Shown here piece by piece: positions 1 to 11,569 of a stretch of DNA of 64,000 bases; within the stretch, counting starts at the first letter, position 1; every line of letters starts with the position of its first letter. The DNA comes from Trissonchulus latispiculum. Taxonomy: Eukaryota > Nematoda > Enoplea > Enoplida > Ironidae. The stretch covers positions 27,283-91,282 of the forward strand of contig JASAND010028820.1 of assembly GCA_030248195.1 (NCBI GenBank), read 5' to 3'. The notes under the pieces are model-generated. The model was not told the origin of the DNA, did no database searches, and saw only the letters and a list, made by a program, of their open reading frames with translations. Both the position numbers and the translations under genes were made by a program.

Positions 1-280
1 TTGTAACCATTGTTGATGTACAGTTTTGCCAAGTTTAACTGGCAGAACTGCGTTTGTGAGGGCTTCAGTCAATTTTGCCAACGTGACGGCCAAGAAGCCA
101 AAAGACTTAGCTAACCATATATATCACTAAAATTACAGTGGTCAAATTTATTAAACTTGAAGATTTTCACTTTGACTCTTATTTTTGTGCAATATTAACA
201 GGGTAGGTTTCATTGATCAGCGTGGTTATAGACGTTCCACAGTTTTGCCAACGTTAAATTGGCAAAGCTGACGGCGACGC
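1..280. repeat. Palindrome-rich flank (AGTTTTGCCAA repeats)
   Basis: Short imperfect palindromes built from CAGTTTTGCCAA and TTGGCAAAGCTG recur at about 22-52, 239-270 and, beyond the hAT element, at 1739-1769. They look like remains of an older repeat into which the hAT element inserted. No exon was recognised here. This is probably an intron of the copy B protease gene. Confidence 0.4.
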
Positions 281-1722
281 CAGAGTTGGTCGCGGGCCGC
301 GGGTACCCGCGGGTACCCGCGGGGCGGGGCGGGTATCACCAAATTTCAATACCCGCACTACCCGCGCGGGTATCTGTGCGGGCCTAACCTAAAAATTTTA
401 ACTATTTCTGTCTAAAACTAAGTAAAATATACTAGTTAAGCAGAACATATTGCATTTGTATTTTCACCTCTCATTTTGTTTTGCAAGTTTTCTTAACTGT
501 AATAGTGGGTCTGTGCTAATTTGCTTAAAAGAGCGGACCAGTCATCTCGGCACTACTGATACTTTCAGCGATTTCAAACCCGATAAAACTTAAATGTTTG
601 TGTGACTATATACTGTAAGATTTTAAGTCTTCTTATCCGACACAGTTCCTGAGTCTACAAGGTTTAGAGACGTTTGCTTAGTAAACCTAGAATTGTATTA
701 ATTTAGTTGAATCTAGTTGAATGAGTTTTCACAAATATTTATATAGTTTTTAATATTAATCTGTTGCCGGATTGTAGATAAAAGGATTCTTGTTTATGAT
801 TAAAAATAGGTCAATACGAACTAAAGCCAATATAGGCACAAGTAACGGCGACAAAGGAACCAGGACCGGGAACATGAATAGGAACAAAACTGCCTTTAAA
901 AGGAGCGGAAACCTAATTTTAGAAATAGGAGCAAAAACTGGGTTCTAACAGGAACAGGAACGGAGACCTATTTTTACGAACCGGAAGGAAATTCATTTTC
1001 AGGAGCAGGACCGAAAACAGATGTTTTTTTGCAGCAACCACAATGTCAGTTTAATTTCAGCAACAGGAACGAGAGTCTAATTTCAGACAGGGTTCTATTA
1101 TACACCCATAATTTCCACCTTCAAGCATATTTAGCTTGCGGGTGGTCGGTCAATGTATAAAATCTTATTTGCCAGACTAAATCCGCATATTAAGATTAAG
1201 AAGAGTCATAGTGACATTACATCCAAGGTAATATCAAAGCAGGTCATGTGGAGACCTTGTGATCCTTGTGATCTTTTAAGTTCATGTTTCGGTTCCTGGA
1301 GTTTATCCGATTTCGTTCCTGTTCTTGTTACTGAAACCATATTCCTTCCGTTCCTGTTTCTATTTCTGTTCTTGTTGAAGCTTTTAGATGTCACCTTGAA
1401 ATGTCAAGCTTTTTCGAAAGTCGTCAAGAAATTTTAGTTTTCATTATTTGTTTTAATTTTCAAAAAATCTGATGCACTATTTGCTTGCAACGCATTTTTA
1501 CGATTATTTCAGTGTAAACGATGAAACAAACATACCTACCTAAAAATGAAAATTGCCGTTATAATTTAGTTTTTCACAAAAGCGGGGCGGAAAAATTTTG
1601 CGGGTATCTTGCGGGTACCACTTGTCTGCGGGCCGCGGGCCGCGGGGCGGGGCGGGGCGGGTACCCTTCTGCTGGCCGCGGGCCGGGGCGGGTAGCAAAA
1701 ATCCGGCCCGCGACCAACTCTG
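281..1722. mobile_element. Non-autonomous hAT-type DNA transposon with 8-bp target duplication
   Basis: The left end CAGAGTTGGTCGCGGGCC (281-298) is exactly inverted at the right end (1705-1722). The 8 bases GGCGACGC occur directly outside both ends (273-280 and 1723-1730). An 8-bp target duplication and CAG...CTG ends are diagnostic of the hAT superfamily. The 1442-bp interior has no transposase frame. Just inside the ends lie GC-rich GCGGGTACC repeats (297-335 and about 1583-1690), and farther in there are degenerate GGAAC-rich arms. It must have been moved by a transposase encoded elsewhere. Confidence 0.85.
850..1385. repeat. GGAAC / GTTCC inverted subrepeats inside the hAT element
   Basis: Bases 850-1075 are dense in degenerate GGAAC and GGAGC words. 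Bases 1265-1385 are dense in the complement GTTCC and GTTCT. The transcript could fold into a long imperfect hairpin. Open frames across this stretch are low-complexity by-products. Confidence 0.45.
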
Positions 1723-2168
1723 GGCGACGCTCTCAACTGCAGTTTTGCCAATGAAATTTGGCAAAGCTGTACATGAGCAACAGCTAGAACATTTTGTTCA
1801 GCCTTCAGCTAGAGAAAGTGCAGCTACTCCAAAATATTGGCAATATGCACATTTGCCAACTTGCGTAGTTTTGCTACGGCACATATATGTGGTAGCAATA
1901 GTAAAATTGGAAAAGATAGTTCGCTATCCTGCCAGCTGTCATACTCTGATGTATTATGTACTCCTGCTAAGAGTTTGGCAAGATATCTTGCCACGAAATT
2001 AAGCAAGATTACTATTTCACCAAAATTGTTGGTAAGATTGAAATCTTACTACTAGAATTTAGCAAAATAATAATCTTCTCAGTTTCAGTATGAACGGTGC
2101 TTTCAATTTGGAAACAAAGGCAGTCATTAATATACCCAATCTTGCAACGACATATATGCATATTTCAG

Positions 2169-2240
2169 TATCATGCACTACGAGGAAGGAGCATTTGCCA
2201 AACAGTCTGGCTTAAAAACGATTGTTCCAAAACAACAAGG
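2169..2240 (+). CDS. Copy B exon: astacin Met-turn
   Basis: The acceptor TATTTCAG precedes T-ATC-ATG-CAC-TAC, giving the Met-turn SIMHY once joined to an upstream exon ending in AG. In astacins the Met underlies the zinc site and the Tyr is the fifth zinc ligand. The donor is GTAAGG. The 72-bp length equals exon 8 of copy A. Confidence 0.88.
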
Positions 2241-5200
2241 GTAAGGAAAACTGCTATTGTTTGCTGGAAACAACGACCGTGGCCTGATTTGGCTTGAATG
2301 CTAAGCGACCGTTACGTGGGACTCCCACAGATATTTAATAACTTCCAGTTATCTTGGAAACTCGGCTGTCAAAAACAAAATTTACTTTGAGACGACGACT
2401 TACGTCCAGGTACAAACTTACTGAGGAAACCAAATTCTAATAAAGTCACAATCAAATTCAAAATTGCTGCCACCCGGGTACCTTGAGGGGTGCCAAGTGA
2501 AATGCTCAAGGATTGTACGGAGAGAGTATAAGAAAATTCGAAGCATCAATGACAATACAAATGCACGTCAGGTACACCCCTATCAGATCATGTGCTGGAA
2601 AAAACTTGAAAGGACATGAGACAGTTACGAAAAAAACCGAAAAAGCAAGTTAAATCTAAAAATCCAATTACTGCTGCAAACGGATTATGTTAAAAATACT
2701 TCCTCTACAAGTAATGGGAAGTGCTTGGGTGTAACTTACAATTGACTGTATTTCTGAGCCACTTTCCGTGAAAGCGTCTAATTTAGCTTTACTTTGTGTT
2801 CGTGATTATAGTGCTACTATCAGTCGACAGGAAAAGTTCAGCGATTTGGATATTAAGAAGTTGAATAAGCTTTATGACTGTGATCAAAGTGCCATTAACG
2901 ACGACGTTGATCAGACCGGAGCAGATGGTAAATCTATTTTTATATATTAGTCTATACCAGGCTAATTTGTTAATCTTTAGTTTTGCTGGAATCAGTATTG
3001 AAATATTGTGGGGCAAGGACAACATTATTTCCGGGCCTAGAAACTACACTATGCTTCATACCAACTTGAAGATATCAATGATGATATCTGCCACTAACTG
3101 ATCGAGTTAATACTTTCTTAACAAGGGGAAGGAACCGGTTCGGGGAAAGCTAATTGTAGTTTTTATAGTTATTGATTGATTCTTGTTCATCCTGAAAAAA
3201 GATTGAGGTCAAATCATACCTGAACGGAAGGTCTAATTTCACTGACCCTTGTGGAAGCAAACGTACCCCTTGTGGCAGCAATTTTTCCTATGAGTGCTTT
3301 TGAAAGCGATTTTTGAGGTTTTTTAACGAAAAACAGTGGTTTTTCAGCAAAAAGAATGCTTTTCGGACGTTTCTTTAGCAAAACATAGTTATTTTAAGTG
3401 AAAAATTTCGGAGGAGCCGGAAAATTTTTCGAAATTTTAGATTTTTTTGGCAATTTTCTTACCCCTTTTGGCCAATTTTCTTACCCCTTGTGGGAGCAAA
3501 TTCTGGACCATTTGTGAGCGACTTCGCCGAGGGGGGAATTTCTCCCTTCCTTTCAACACCTGGGGCCAGAGTTATCAAAATAGGGTTGAGTTCAACCCGG
3601 GTTGAACCCATTTTTGGGTTCAACCCTAAAATTTTTGGGTTGGCTAAACCCCGGTGCTCAACCCAATGTTATCAAATATTTTGGGGTTGACACATCTTTT
3701 CCAGCGTTAATTAGGTTCTAACTCCACCCAAATTTTAAACTCAGCCCTGTTTTTTTAATCCGGGTTGATTCAACTCAGTTTTGATAACACCGGAGTCATA
3801 ATTTTCAACCCAATCTCAACCCGGGTTGGGATTTCAACCCGGGTTGAGATGCTTGATAACATCGATCCCTGGTCCACCTTGTGTGTTTGTCCACAATGAA
3901 TTTTTAAAAAAACTTTACTGCTTTTTATTATGTCATTATTTATGCTGCAAATCAGTTTATATTTTGCATACTATAGTTATTATTAGTTCAGGCTGTCCGG
4001 TTGGCTGGGAAAATTACAATGGAAAATGTTATTTGGATTCTTGGGAAACCTACGACAAAGACGGTGCAGAGGAATTTTGCCGAAAGAATGGAGGCGTCAT
4101 TCTTACCATCTCTAGCGAAGCTGAAGAAAAAGAAACAGTGGCATTTATGTAATTTCAGGGATTTCCATAACTTAGATCTTAGAAAAGTTAATATATTGCT
4201 GTTCTTAGTATCGTCATGAGCCAATCTTCAATCAATCAAAGCTATACTGTTGTCTATAATCCTGGATTTACTAGCTAATCCCAAAAAAGTATAATTATCG
4301 AAATAATTATTTGGGTTGCGTTCAAATTGAGACACTAAGGCCTAAGCTTTATTGTATTAGCTGGGCTTCATTGGTTGTCTAAGGTGAAGATTGGACGTAT
4401 ATAAATACTCGTGGTTTTAGCTTCGTTTTAAGAACCTGACTCGTGGTTTTAGCTTCGTTTTAAGAACCTGCTCAATTTGATCAAAGTCTTCATGTTAAAC
4501 TTAAAAATATAATATTTGAGACTTGGAACTTGCAATATAGGCTAAGAAGAATATTTGTAAACGGTTGAATTTAGGAAGAAATCTGGAGTGACTATCATGT
4601 GGTTGGGAATGATCGCCAAAGATGGAGCTTGGGTTATGCCTAATGGTCAAAAGCTCACCTTCAAAAAGTTTGCCAATGGCAACGACAGGATCACAGAAGA
4701 TCGTCCCTGTGTTTACTATTACGGAGGCGCCGGCTGGTACGCAGCTCAGTGCGACTGGACATTCAGAGCTGTTTGTGTTAAAGGTAGTATATCAACGTTC
4801 TTAGTGTTTACGACATTTTTAACGTCTTAGCCGTGAGCAGGGAATTTTCATGTCCACTCCTTCCTTAATACGTTTGCTGCCATAAAACTCGTCAAAAGAA
4901 GCTATATTTCAACTGTAGCGCATGGTGGAATTGGGTACAACCTGTGACATTTTCCCCTACAGAGCGTCTCCAGTTGGCCAATCTTAGCACCTTTTAAATT
5001 AAGGACACTAATGTATTTAAAGTTACAGGGCAATGAATAATATATATCACATTGCCAAGTCAAACCAAACTCAGTCAGCCCAATGTGAATCATTCAGTAA
5101 AAAGTCTTAATTCGTAAAAAAACTGGGAAACTGCTCATCGGTTAATCCCAATAAATCTAAGAAGACGTAGCCCAATCGCTGAAATCAAAATGTGGTATCG

Positions 5201-5614
5201 CAATGTGAACATCATCATTGACCACTTTGTGATCACATCACTTCACATCACTGGTCATCGGGTGCACATGGATGACTTTATTTATTTATTATTAATTAAT
5301 TGGTGTGTGATTATTTAGAGGGTAACAATGGCGGCGGTACAACAGGTGGTGGATCTGGGGCAGGTGGAGGAAGTAGGTTTTAACATTCTAAACACGGTTT
5401 GCCTGTTGTTGTGTAAATGTTTTATTTGAGACCCTTGTACTTTTGCTTTTGAACCACTCAAGTAGGATCTTACAACCAACGTAATATTGAAATTTATCTT
5501 CTAGGCTGCGCTGACAAGACGGACTGTTCCGGATATACCACAGATATGTGCAACCAACCGCAGTACAAAGATTCACTGAAATATTACTGTCCGAAGTTTT
5601 GCGGTTTTTGTTAA
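2169..5614 (+). CDS. Secreted astacin-CTLD-ShKT metalloprotease, 3' part (copy B)
   Basis: Six exons join in phase: 2169-2240, 2812-2927, 3992-4148, 4575-4783, 5319-5372 and 5505-5614 (718 bp; 238 codons plus TAA after a split Ser codon). Every exon except the linker (54 against 63 bp) has exactly the length of its counterpart in copy A (17.2-28.6 kb). The product begins at the astacin Met-turn (SIMHY) and runs through the end of the protease domain, a C-type lectin domain, a Gly-rich linker and a six-Cys ShKT domain. The zinc-binding and N-terminal exons should lie left of the window, pushed away by the hAT insertion. All visible splice sites are GT-AG and no frame break is seen, so the gene looks functional. 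The family cleaves extracellular proteins; the substrate is unknown. Confidence 0.9.
2812..2927 (+). CDS. Copy B exon: end of astacin domain
   Basis: It encodes the conserved astacin C-terminal helix (LDIKKLNKLYDCD), with the last domain Cys, followed by an acidic spacer. The acceptor is TTATAG and the donor GTAAAT. It is 116 bp, the same as copy A exon 9, and ends in phase 1. Confidence 0.88.
3216..3545 (+). repeat. Interspersed repeat (TTTCACTGACCCTTGTGGAAGC family)
   Basis: Starting near CCTGAACGGAAGGTC, this stretch recurs at about 37000-37270 and 38900-39180, and inverted at about 28250-28380. All copies share the CCTTGTGG words and the TTGAAAGCGATTTTT core. It is an old non-coding interspersed repeat in an intron. 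Confidence 0.6.
3567..3872. mobile_element. Palindromic MITE (TTATCAA...GGGTTGA)
   Basis: The left end CCAGAGTTATCAAAATAGGG mirrors the right end, where TTGATAAC and CCCTGG appear. The interior alternates GGGTTGAA with its complement TTCAACCC many times, giving a foldback of about 300 bp. It lies in the copy B intron ahead of the lectin exons. Exact ends and target duplication were not resolved. Confidence 0.6.
3992..4148 (+). CDS. Copy B exon: C-type lectin domain, first half
   Basis: The exon (157 bp; acceptor TTCAG, donor GTAATT) encodes GCPVGWENYNGKCYLDSWET followed by EEFCRKNGG. This is the classic CTLD start: Cys, the W-x-x-x-x-x-x-CY strand, and the alpha-1 helix Cys. It ends in phase 2 and continues in the 4575 exon. 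Confidence 0.92.
4407..4470 (+). repeat. Perfect 32-bp tandem duplication
   Basis: A 32-base unit beginning ACTCGTGGTTTTAGC occurs twice head to tail without mismatch in the intron between the two lectin exons. The perfect match points to a recent replication slip. Confidence 0.85.
4575..4783 (+). CDS. Copy B exon: C-type lectin domain, second half
   Basis: The 209-bp exon encodes the WLGM core strand, a WVMPNGQ segment, two conserved Cys and the terminal AVCVK strand of a CTLD. The Ca2+/sugar motifs EPN or QPD and WND are absent, so calcium-dependent sugar binding is doubtful and a protein-binding role is likelier (inference). The donor is GTAGTA, phase 1. Confidence 0.92.
5319..5372 (+). 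CDS. Copy B exon: Gly-rich linker
   Basis: This 54-bp exon encodes EGNNGGGTTGGGSGAGGG, a flexible spacer between lectin and ShKT domains. It is symmetric phase 1-1, so it can change length or be lost without breaking the frame. Copy A has nine more bases. Confidence 0.8.
5505..5614 (+). CDS. Copy B last exon: ShKT domain
   Basis: It encodes a 36-residue ShKT domain with six Cys (CADKTDC ... C ... CPKFCGFC) ending directly at TAA. In animals this fold often follows astacin domains, for example in nematode and cnidarian astacins. It is usually a binding or docking module and only sometimes a channel toxin. Confidence 0.93.
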
Positions 5615-5646
5615 AGTAGCAAGAACAAATTCTGCACTGTATTGTC

Positions 5647-5652
5647 ATTAAA
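5647..5652 (+). promoter_or_regulatory. Poly(A) signal ATTAAA for copy B
   Basis: ATTAAA lies 33 bases after the TAA stop. It is the commonest variant of AATAAA and matches the position of AATAAA after copy A. Confidence 0.65.
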
Positions 5653-8600
5653 GTCTTTACACGTGCTTCTGCTGGCCAGTCATTCAGATCGCGTTTGAAT
5701 TTCCGAAAGTTAGCCAAGTTTCTATCCAGTCTGATCCTTTATACTTCCAAGGATTCTAATATTGACAAATATTTTCCTGTTAGGTCGTCGTAGAAGACAT
5801 TATGAAAATATAACTTTACCCCCAATTTACAGAAGATGCCTAAGACAAACGTCATCAGTCACATATGATTTTCCCGTTAATACGACAACTTTAAGCTGAC
5901 TATCTTCGCAGTTACACCAAATATTGATCTGTTCGAGATAATGGGATAAAAGAAAATGTGTTACTATGGTCGTTGAGCATTAAGAAAACGTAGACCGCTG
6001 GTGGAATCCGATGACGATGTGGTGGATGATAGCATAGAAGGACACTATTCGCTTTATCCAAACCAAACTTTTTCGCTTCTGCGTAACTCAGCGTCGGATA
6101 CATAACGCATAAAGTGCAAATGGACGTCGAATTCAAGTTTCAGTGCCACAGAATTATCAGAAGTCGGAATAACGAGATAGAAGATGACTTCATGATGGTC
6201 CAAATAGGCAGTTAATTCCCTGCAAAATTCCCAGGAACCAGGAAAGGAGGAATGCAGATGTCTCGGGCCCCGAGTATGGACATCCTTCTCATAAATCACC
6301 AACGTTTTCAAATAAACAGGCAGAGAGTCGTTCACATAATCGTATGCAACATAGCTAGGAGTACGTTAACGGCAAGGATAGCACTCCCAGCACGAATAAT
6401 GATAGCAACAAGTCCACCCCCGAAAGGAGAAATATTCCGACGTTGAGCTATACAGATATCATTAATTAATAAAAACGCCGGACTTCAGCTTTCTGAAGAC
6501 AGTTTTGACGTGGATAGCAGCTTTCGTGTGAAAAATGAAAGTGTCATGAGTTATTGCGGATTATTATTATTGAAGTAGCCAAGTACATATTAGAAGCCCA
6601 TCACCTTTCAAGCAAATGTCAGTTAAAATCGTCAAGAGATATTGCGATTATATAAAACAAGAGGACCCCTAAAAGGGGTGAGGTTCTGCAACAGAGACTT
6701 CAAATTCAATATATTGAAAACGGAACATTGACGATTTCGACATTCCAGTACCAGACTTTGGTCCTGACTTCGTCAAGCAGAAATAGATGCTCTCCGACTG
6801 TATAAATTTCGATCTGAATTATTTTGCAAAATTGCAGAAATTTTCCCTATTATTTATTTACTTTTCGAGACCACATACCTGTTTTCAGATCCAGTATACA
6901 AAGTAGATCTTAATTTGGCTTCAAAGAAAAACACAAATATTATTTTTAATTGTAAACGTTAATTAAAACTACAGACTGCAGCTTAACAATGTTATGTTCA
7001 GATAAATGAAAGTTTTACTGTACACAGTTTTTATGGAAACAGGTTCTAAATACAGTTTCCCGATTCTGTATGAATGATAGTCAATATCGACTGCTAGCCT
7101 ATGTAAGTAGTAATACATCAAAATTAAACTACTTTGCATACTAATTTGATTTTTATCGTATGAGCTAGCTTTCTAGTGTAGGCCTGGTCGGGTTACCTTA
7201 CTAATTTAATTACCACTGTCAGCTATTGCAAAATTAATATTAACAAACAACTTTTTGCTTCAGTGAGCCATGACATAACAATATTTAAAAGCATGTATGT
7301 AAGATACAGCGAGTCTGCTAGCCGGCTGCTTGTCAAATGTTAACAAAATCTGCAAATCTCATTTGCATAATTATTATTACATATTCCCTTCAAAACTGTG
7401 TTCATAATTGAAGTTTACGGGAGGGTTCAGTGAATATATCCATGCAATATTTTGGCTGAAGGGGGGATTATAGTAGGAGGACAATAAAACAATCAACCAG
7501 ACGAATAACATGGATTAACTCAAGCACATGTGCGTTTCTTGTTTGTTGAAGGGCTCCTAACTTACGTGGTTTCTTAAAGTAGGCTCTTAAAATCGGAGCA
7601 CGTTCTAGCACTCCTAAACCCCTCCTAAATTCAAAACACCACTGTTTGCAGTATAATACCATAACTTTGCTGCAGTAGGCTACTATAATTCTAAGAAACT
7701 TCAAACGATGTTATGGATTATATAATGAAATTCCTTAAATGTAAAAATGTTAGTTTTTGTTACTAAATTGTGGATATTTAAATAAAACTTTGTGAACTAA
7801 TAACCGGGATTTAATTGTTTAATATATGTCATTTCTTTTATTTATCGCCAACCATATTACTTGAAATTACCAAAAATATGCGCTATACATAAGTAAGAAA
7901 CTTAAGAGGAAACATACAAGAGTGCTCCTAAAGTTCAATTTTTAAGAGACAATCGTGTTAAGAGCGCTCTTAGCGTTACAATTTAAGAGCAGTCTCCAAG
8001 TTATTTTGTGAAACAGTTTAAGAAGTCCTCCTAGTTGCTTGGAAAGACCTCTTAACTTTTGACTCAGGAGCAGCTTTAAGAGCAAAATTTAGGAGGACTT
8101 TGTGAAACGCGGCCCAAGACTTAAAATTATTCCAAACCGTCAAAAACGCTTTAGTGCATACTATGCCCCTTTTAGTTAAAAAAGAGCTCAACCGCATACG
8201 AGACCAATGTTCAAGATAGGGAAAACTGGAATTGAGAAACATTAAACAGCCGGTTGCACCAAATATGATTAACTTCTAACTAAAATGTTATTAGCTAAAA
8301 TAGTATTATCTTCTTATTATCTTATTTTAATCAGATTCTCCGTTGCACCAAGCTTTTCCTCTGGTTAATAAGGGATAATGTTTAAAAATTCATTGCTGGC
8401 GCAATATAATTCGTAGCAACAAAAGCTTTATATCGTTGGATTCAGCTCAGCTTGAATTTTATGATTATCTTATTTTTACTCACTTTTGTTTATCTGCTTT
8501 GCCGAAATTTTTGGCCAAAAGTGGTATTTTTCAAAAAAATCGACTTTCAAAAGTTGAAATACCACACATATCAGGTGAAGGCGGACACCTTGGCCATCCT

Positions 8601-9241
8601 GAAAATCTAATCGAAAAATTTTCCGTTGAGCGTGTCGCGAGTAATAACCAGTCAAAGTTGCAAAAAGCGGCAAACATCAAAGGAAATGGAAAAACGAAAT
8701 TTTGCAGTAAAATGCTTATTTCTCAACCGATTTTTTTGTTCTTGTGTCAATCGATGCGTCTTCGGACGGGAAAAGTTCTCTGAAAGAATGAGCTGAATAG
8801 CTTGAACGGTCCGAAAAAATTCCCCAAAAAACCGATATTTTAAAATTTTTTAAATTTAAAAAAATTTAAAGTTTATAAAAATGTTTGTCTCGCTGCAAGT
8901 ATTCCGATAATATATGGTTATATGGTGTTACTACGTATATTGAGTTTACTGGAGGCCTTTCAGATTTTTTACACACTTTGTCAGACTTTAGTTAGATGTT
9001 ACTGTTAGTCACATTTGACACACAACCGGCCATTCATTGTGCAATTCCTATCTATGCATTTATACATCTATACATTTACAAGAAAAATTTACATTTCCGT
9101 GTAAATAGTTCTGCCTCTAGGCAGAACAAAAACTAAACAAGTTTTTCTATCCGTGTGGTTAGGAAAGAATGAGAAACAATTCCTAAATACCGCTGAATTT
9201 TGAACCACGTTAACATTTACTAGTCTTTCTTCTAACATAGT
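5653..9241. other. Intergenic DNA, no gene recognised
   Basis: This is AT-rich sequence with only short accidental frames. Two stretches rich in CTCCTAA / TTAGGAG words (about 7540-7640 and 7920-8110) look like remains of a foldback repeat; similar words recur near 53370-53620. Nothing here shows splice-linked coding similarity to a family I know. Confidence 0.5.
8470..8790 (+). repeat. Diverged interspersed repeat, pair with 16340-16600
   Basis: The words AAAAGTGGTATTTTTC, CGACTTTCAAA, ATAACCAGTCAAAGTT and GGCAAACATCAAAGGA appear in the same order in the stretch at 16340-16600. A frame of 115 codons crosses it but is not shared by the second copy, so I treat it as non-coding. Confidence 0.55.
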
Positions 9242-9441
9242 GTAGCAACGCTTGATTTGTGTCAATGGAAAAGTAACAAATATGTACAGTGTGAATCAAC
9301 CTCGGGTCATTGCGGTGGAAGACTGACGTCTAACCACTACACCTCTGCAACTCTAACTCCTACACACAGTTTTCATTGGATTACTAATCGGTGTCTTGGC
9401 CAAAATAATGGACATTCGGACTTCTGTCAAAGCGTTGCTAC
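9242..9441 (-). mobile_element. 200-bp element: tRNA-like core inside 12-bp inverted ends
   Basis: GTAGCAACGCTT (9242-9253) is perfectly inverted at 9430-9441. On the minus strand the interior holds a tRNA-like stretch: an A-box-like TGTAGTGGTTAGACGTC, then TCTTCCACCGCAATGACCCG, then a B-box-like GGTTGATTC, at about 9350 down to 9290. That is the head of a tRNA-derived SINE. Inverted ends are not normal for a SINE, so this may be a SINE captured in a MITE. Confidence 0.5.
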
Positions 9442-11073
9442 GAAAATCAATTGAATTCAATGTATTTAAGACATGTACATTTAAGACATATATTACTGTT
9501 TAATCTATGCATGGACCTCCGCTAATCGATATTATATTTCAGAAGCAAATAACGCCAGGGCGTATTACTAGGCTTTGCAAGATTTATACGACAAAATTAG
9601 ATGAAATGTCAAAAACAAAATTAGATCGGATTCTTCTGAAAGCCTACGGGATTACCTTGATCGATTTCTATTTACTCTAAACTAGTAGGCTCCAAAAGGG
9701 CAATATTCCTTTGTAGACCTTTATTATTCTATTGCTAGAATCGTTCTTGATCCTTGCCCATTAAACGATAGGAACTCCAGCAAAGGTTTCAGCTTCCCTG
9801 ACATTCTACCCTTTCTCCTGATGTCTTCAATTATTTATTTCGATATTAAGCGATTTCTTAGCAGGTCAGACAAGCAAAAAGTATCTATAGATACATATAT
9901 ACACTTTCATTCCAATTATATAAATAGAAAAACAAAACCTTCCCAGTACTAGAGTTTGTCACTTGTCCCTTTTCAGCGAATTTTGATTTTCGCTGAACTA
10001 CATTAAGATCTGTGTGAACAGAGGCCTATGGTTGCCATGCCATGTTTGGGCCGCCATGAAAGCCAGCGCAAGCTAGTACCTTGCTTATCTAATGCACCCA
10101 AGTGCAGCTCACAAGCTACACAGGTGCTCAAAAAACTGCAACCGTTTAGATTGCTGACAGCCAAAGACAGCGTGAAGGCAGTGAATTCAGCTTAAATTCT
10201 CGAAGACAGTCTGAATTCTTAGTTTCTAAACCTAATTTGCATAATCTGCATACAAAAAATTTACCTAAGCTAGTCCTCTGTTGAAGATAGGGCATCCGAA
10301 TAGAGAAATGACTCACCATGAACTAAACATAGTAATTTTCTTTTTATTATACATTCCTGCTCCAGCAGGAATAAAGATAAACAAACTGGTTCTTGTGTTC
10401 AGAAGATAGGAGGGACTGAAGACAATAACAACAGCGTACACGCATTACATGCCATAATACCGGGAATATATTCCACTCCAGCGGAATAAAAACTGTTTTT
10501 CGAGGTAAAGGTAGCAAGCAGCGGTTATATCTGTTGGAAGCCTAGGAGCGTCAAAGTTAAATAAACTGTTATTTGAAAGGTAAACAGAACAAGTTTTTCC
10601 TGCTGCGCCTCAGCGCGGCAGGTATCTTAATTTTGCCTAGCCCGGGCCCTCACACGCAGTCTGCTTGATAAAGATGCTTTTTCACATAAATGCGTGTGAG
10701 CAGTGGTTGAAGATAGGGCCAGCATGATTTCTATGTAGAATCTTGTTTTCTTTTTTAAAGAGCTTCTGTTTCTGATTCATGCAATAATTACGCATATATG
10801 CTTTTGTAATAATGGCAGTTTGAAAACCGGAAACATTGATTCATCACTCTACTTGGATGACTCATAATCAACTTTTGACATTAACAGCACAGCAAAATAT
10901 TCTTAAACAACATGAAGCACATGAATAAATGCCTAAAGCTTAATTTTCTTAATTAACTTAACTTAAGGTACAAAGCCGTCCTCAGAAAGCGATATGTAGC
11001 AAAGTGCAGACGTGTCCTCCAGAATGCAGGCACAGTCTTGATTCGAATTCAAACTATAACTTAGTTCGACAGA
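9442..11073. other. Intergenic DNA, no gene recognised
   Basis: No exon chain, repeat array or RNA gene could be supported here. Short GC-rich words (GCCTCAGCGCGGCAGG near 10605) stand out but have no partner I could find. Confidence 0.4.
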
Positions 11074-11144
11074 GTTCCAGTGGCTCAATGGTTAGGCGTT
11101 GGTCTAGAAAACCAAGGGTTGTGTGTTTGATCTCTACCTGGTAG
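11074..11144 (+). pseudogene. tRNA-like sequence (SINE head or tRNA pseudogene)
   Basis: TGGCTCAATGGTTAGGCG resembles an A box. TTGGT-CTAGAAA-ACCAA forms a perfect 5-bp anticodon stem with a 7-base loop (anticodon AGA if real), and GTTTGATCTCT resembles a B box. The acceptor strands GTTCCAG and CTGGTAG pair at five of seven positions. The D stem is broken and there is no long variable arm as tRNA-Ser needs, so it is not a working tRNA. Confidence 0.4.
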
Positions 11145-11569
11145 AAATTTTTCGAACGGATGCTGTACTGTCACATCTTTTTTCGTTTTATTGCAGTATT
11201 AAACTGAATTGAAACATTGGTAAAATTATTGAAACAACGTCTTGCACGTGTGTTTTCTGTAGTAAGCAAAAAGAATTCCGTTATAAAGAATTAGCTGCGC
11301 AGCAGGTTTACAATTACTGAAAATGTCCGTTCAGTAGAAACTTGACTTTTTGCAAAAAATCTTGCTTGTTGCAATAGTAGATATAAAATGGCGATTCTGG
11401 CACAAAATAGGATTCAATTCTAGTTCAAATCTAAGGGAATCCTACTTGCTCCTAGTTCAAAAGTGAATCCTGCAAAGTAGGATTTCTCTGGGAATCCTGC
11501 AATGTAGTAAGTTTGGTTACTAGCGACAGTACGCGTCTCTCCGTATAAATTATAAAGTTGGCTAGCTGC

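Noticed and set aside
1598..2002. 134-codon plus frame at the right edge of the hAT element
   Set aside because: It crosses the element border and the target duplication, starts in a GC repeat, and has no family resemblance.
8436..8783. 115-codon plus frame
   Set aside because: It overlaps an interspersed repeat whose second copy (16340-16600) does not keep the frame.
11074..11144. Functional tRNA-Ser (AGA)
   Set aside because: Broken D stem, two acceptor mismatches and no long variable arm; kept only as a tRNA-like pseudogene.
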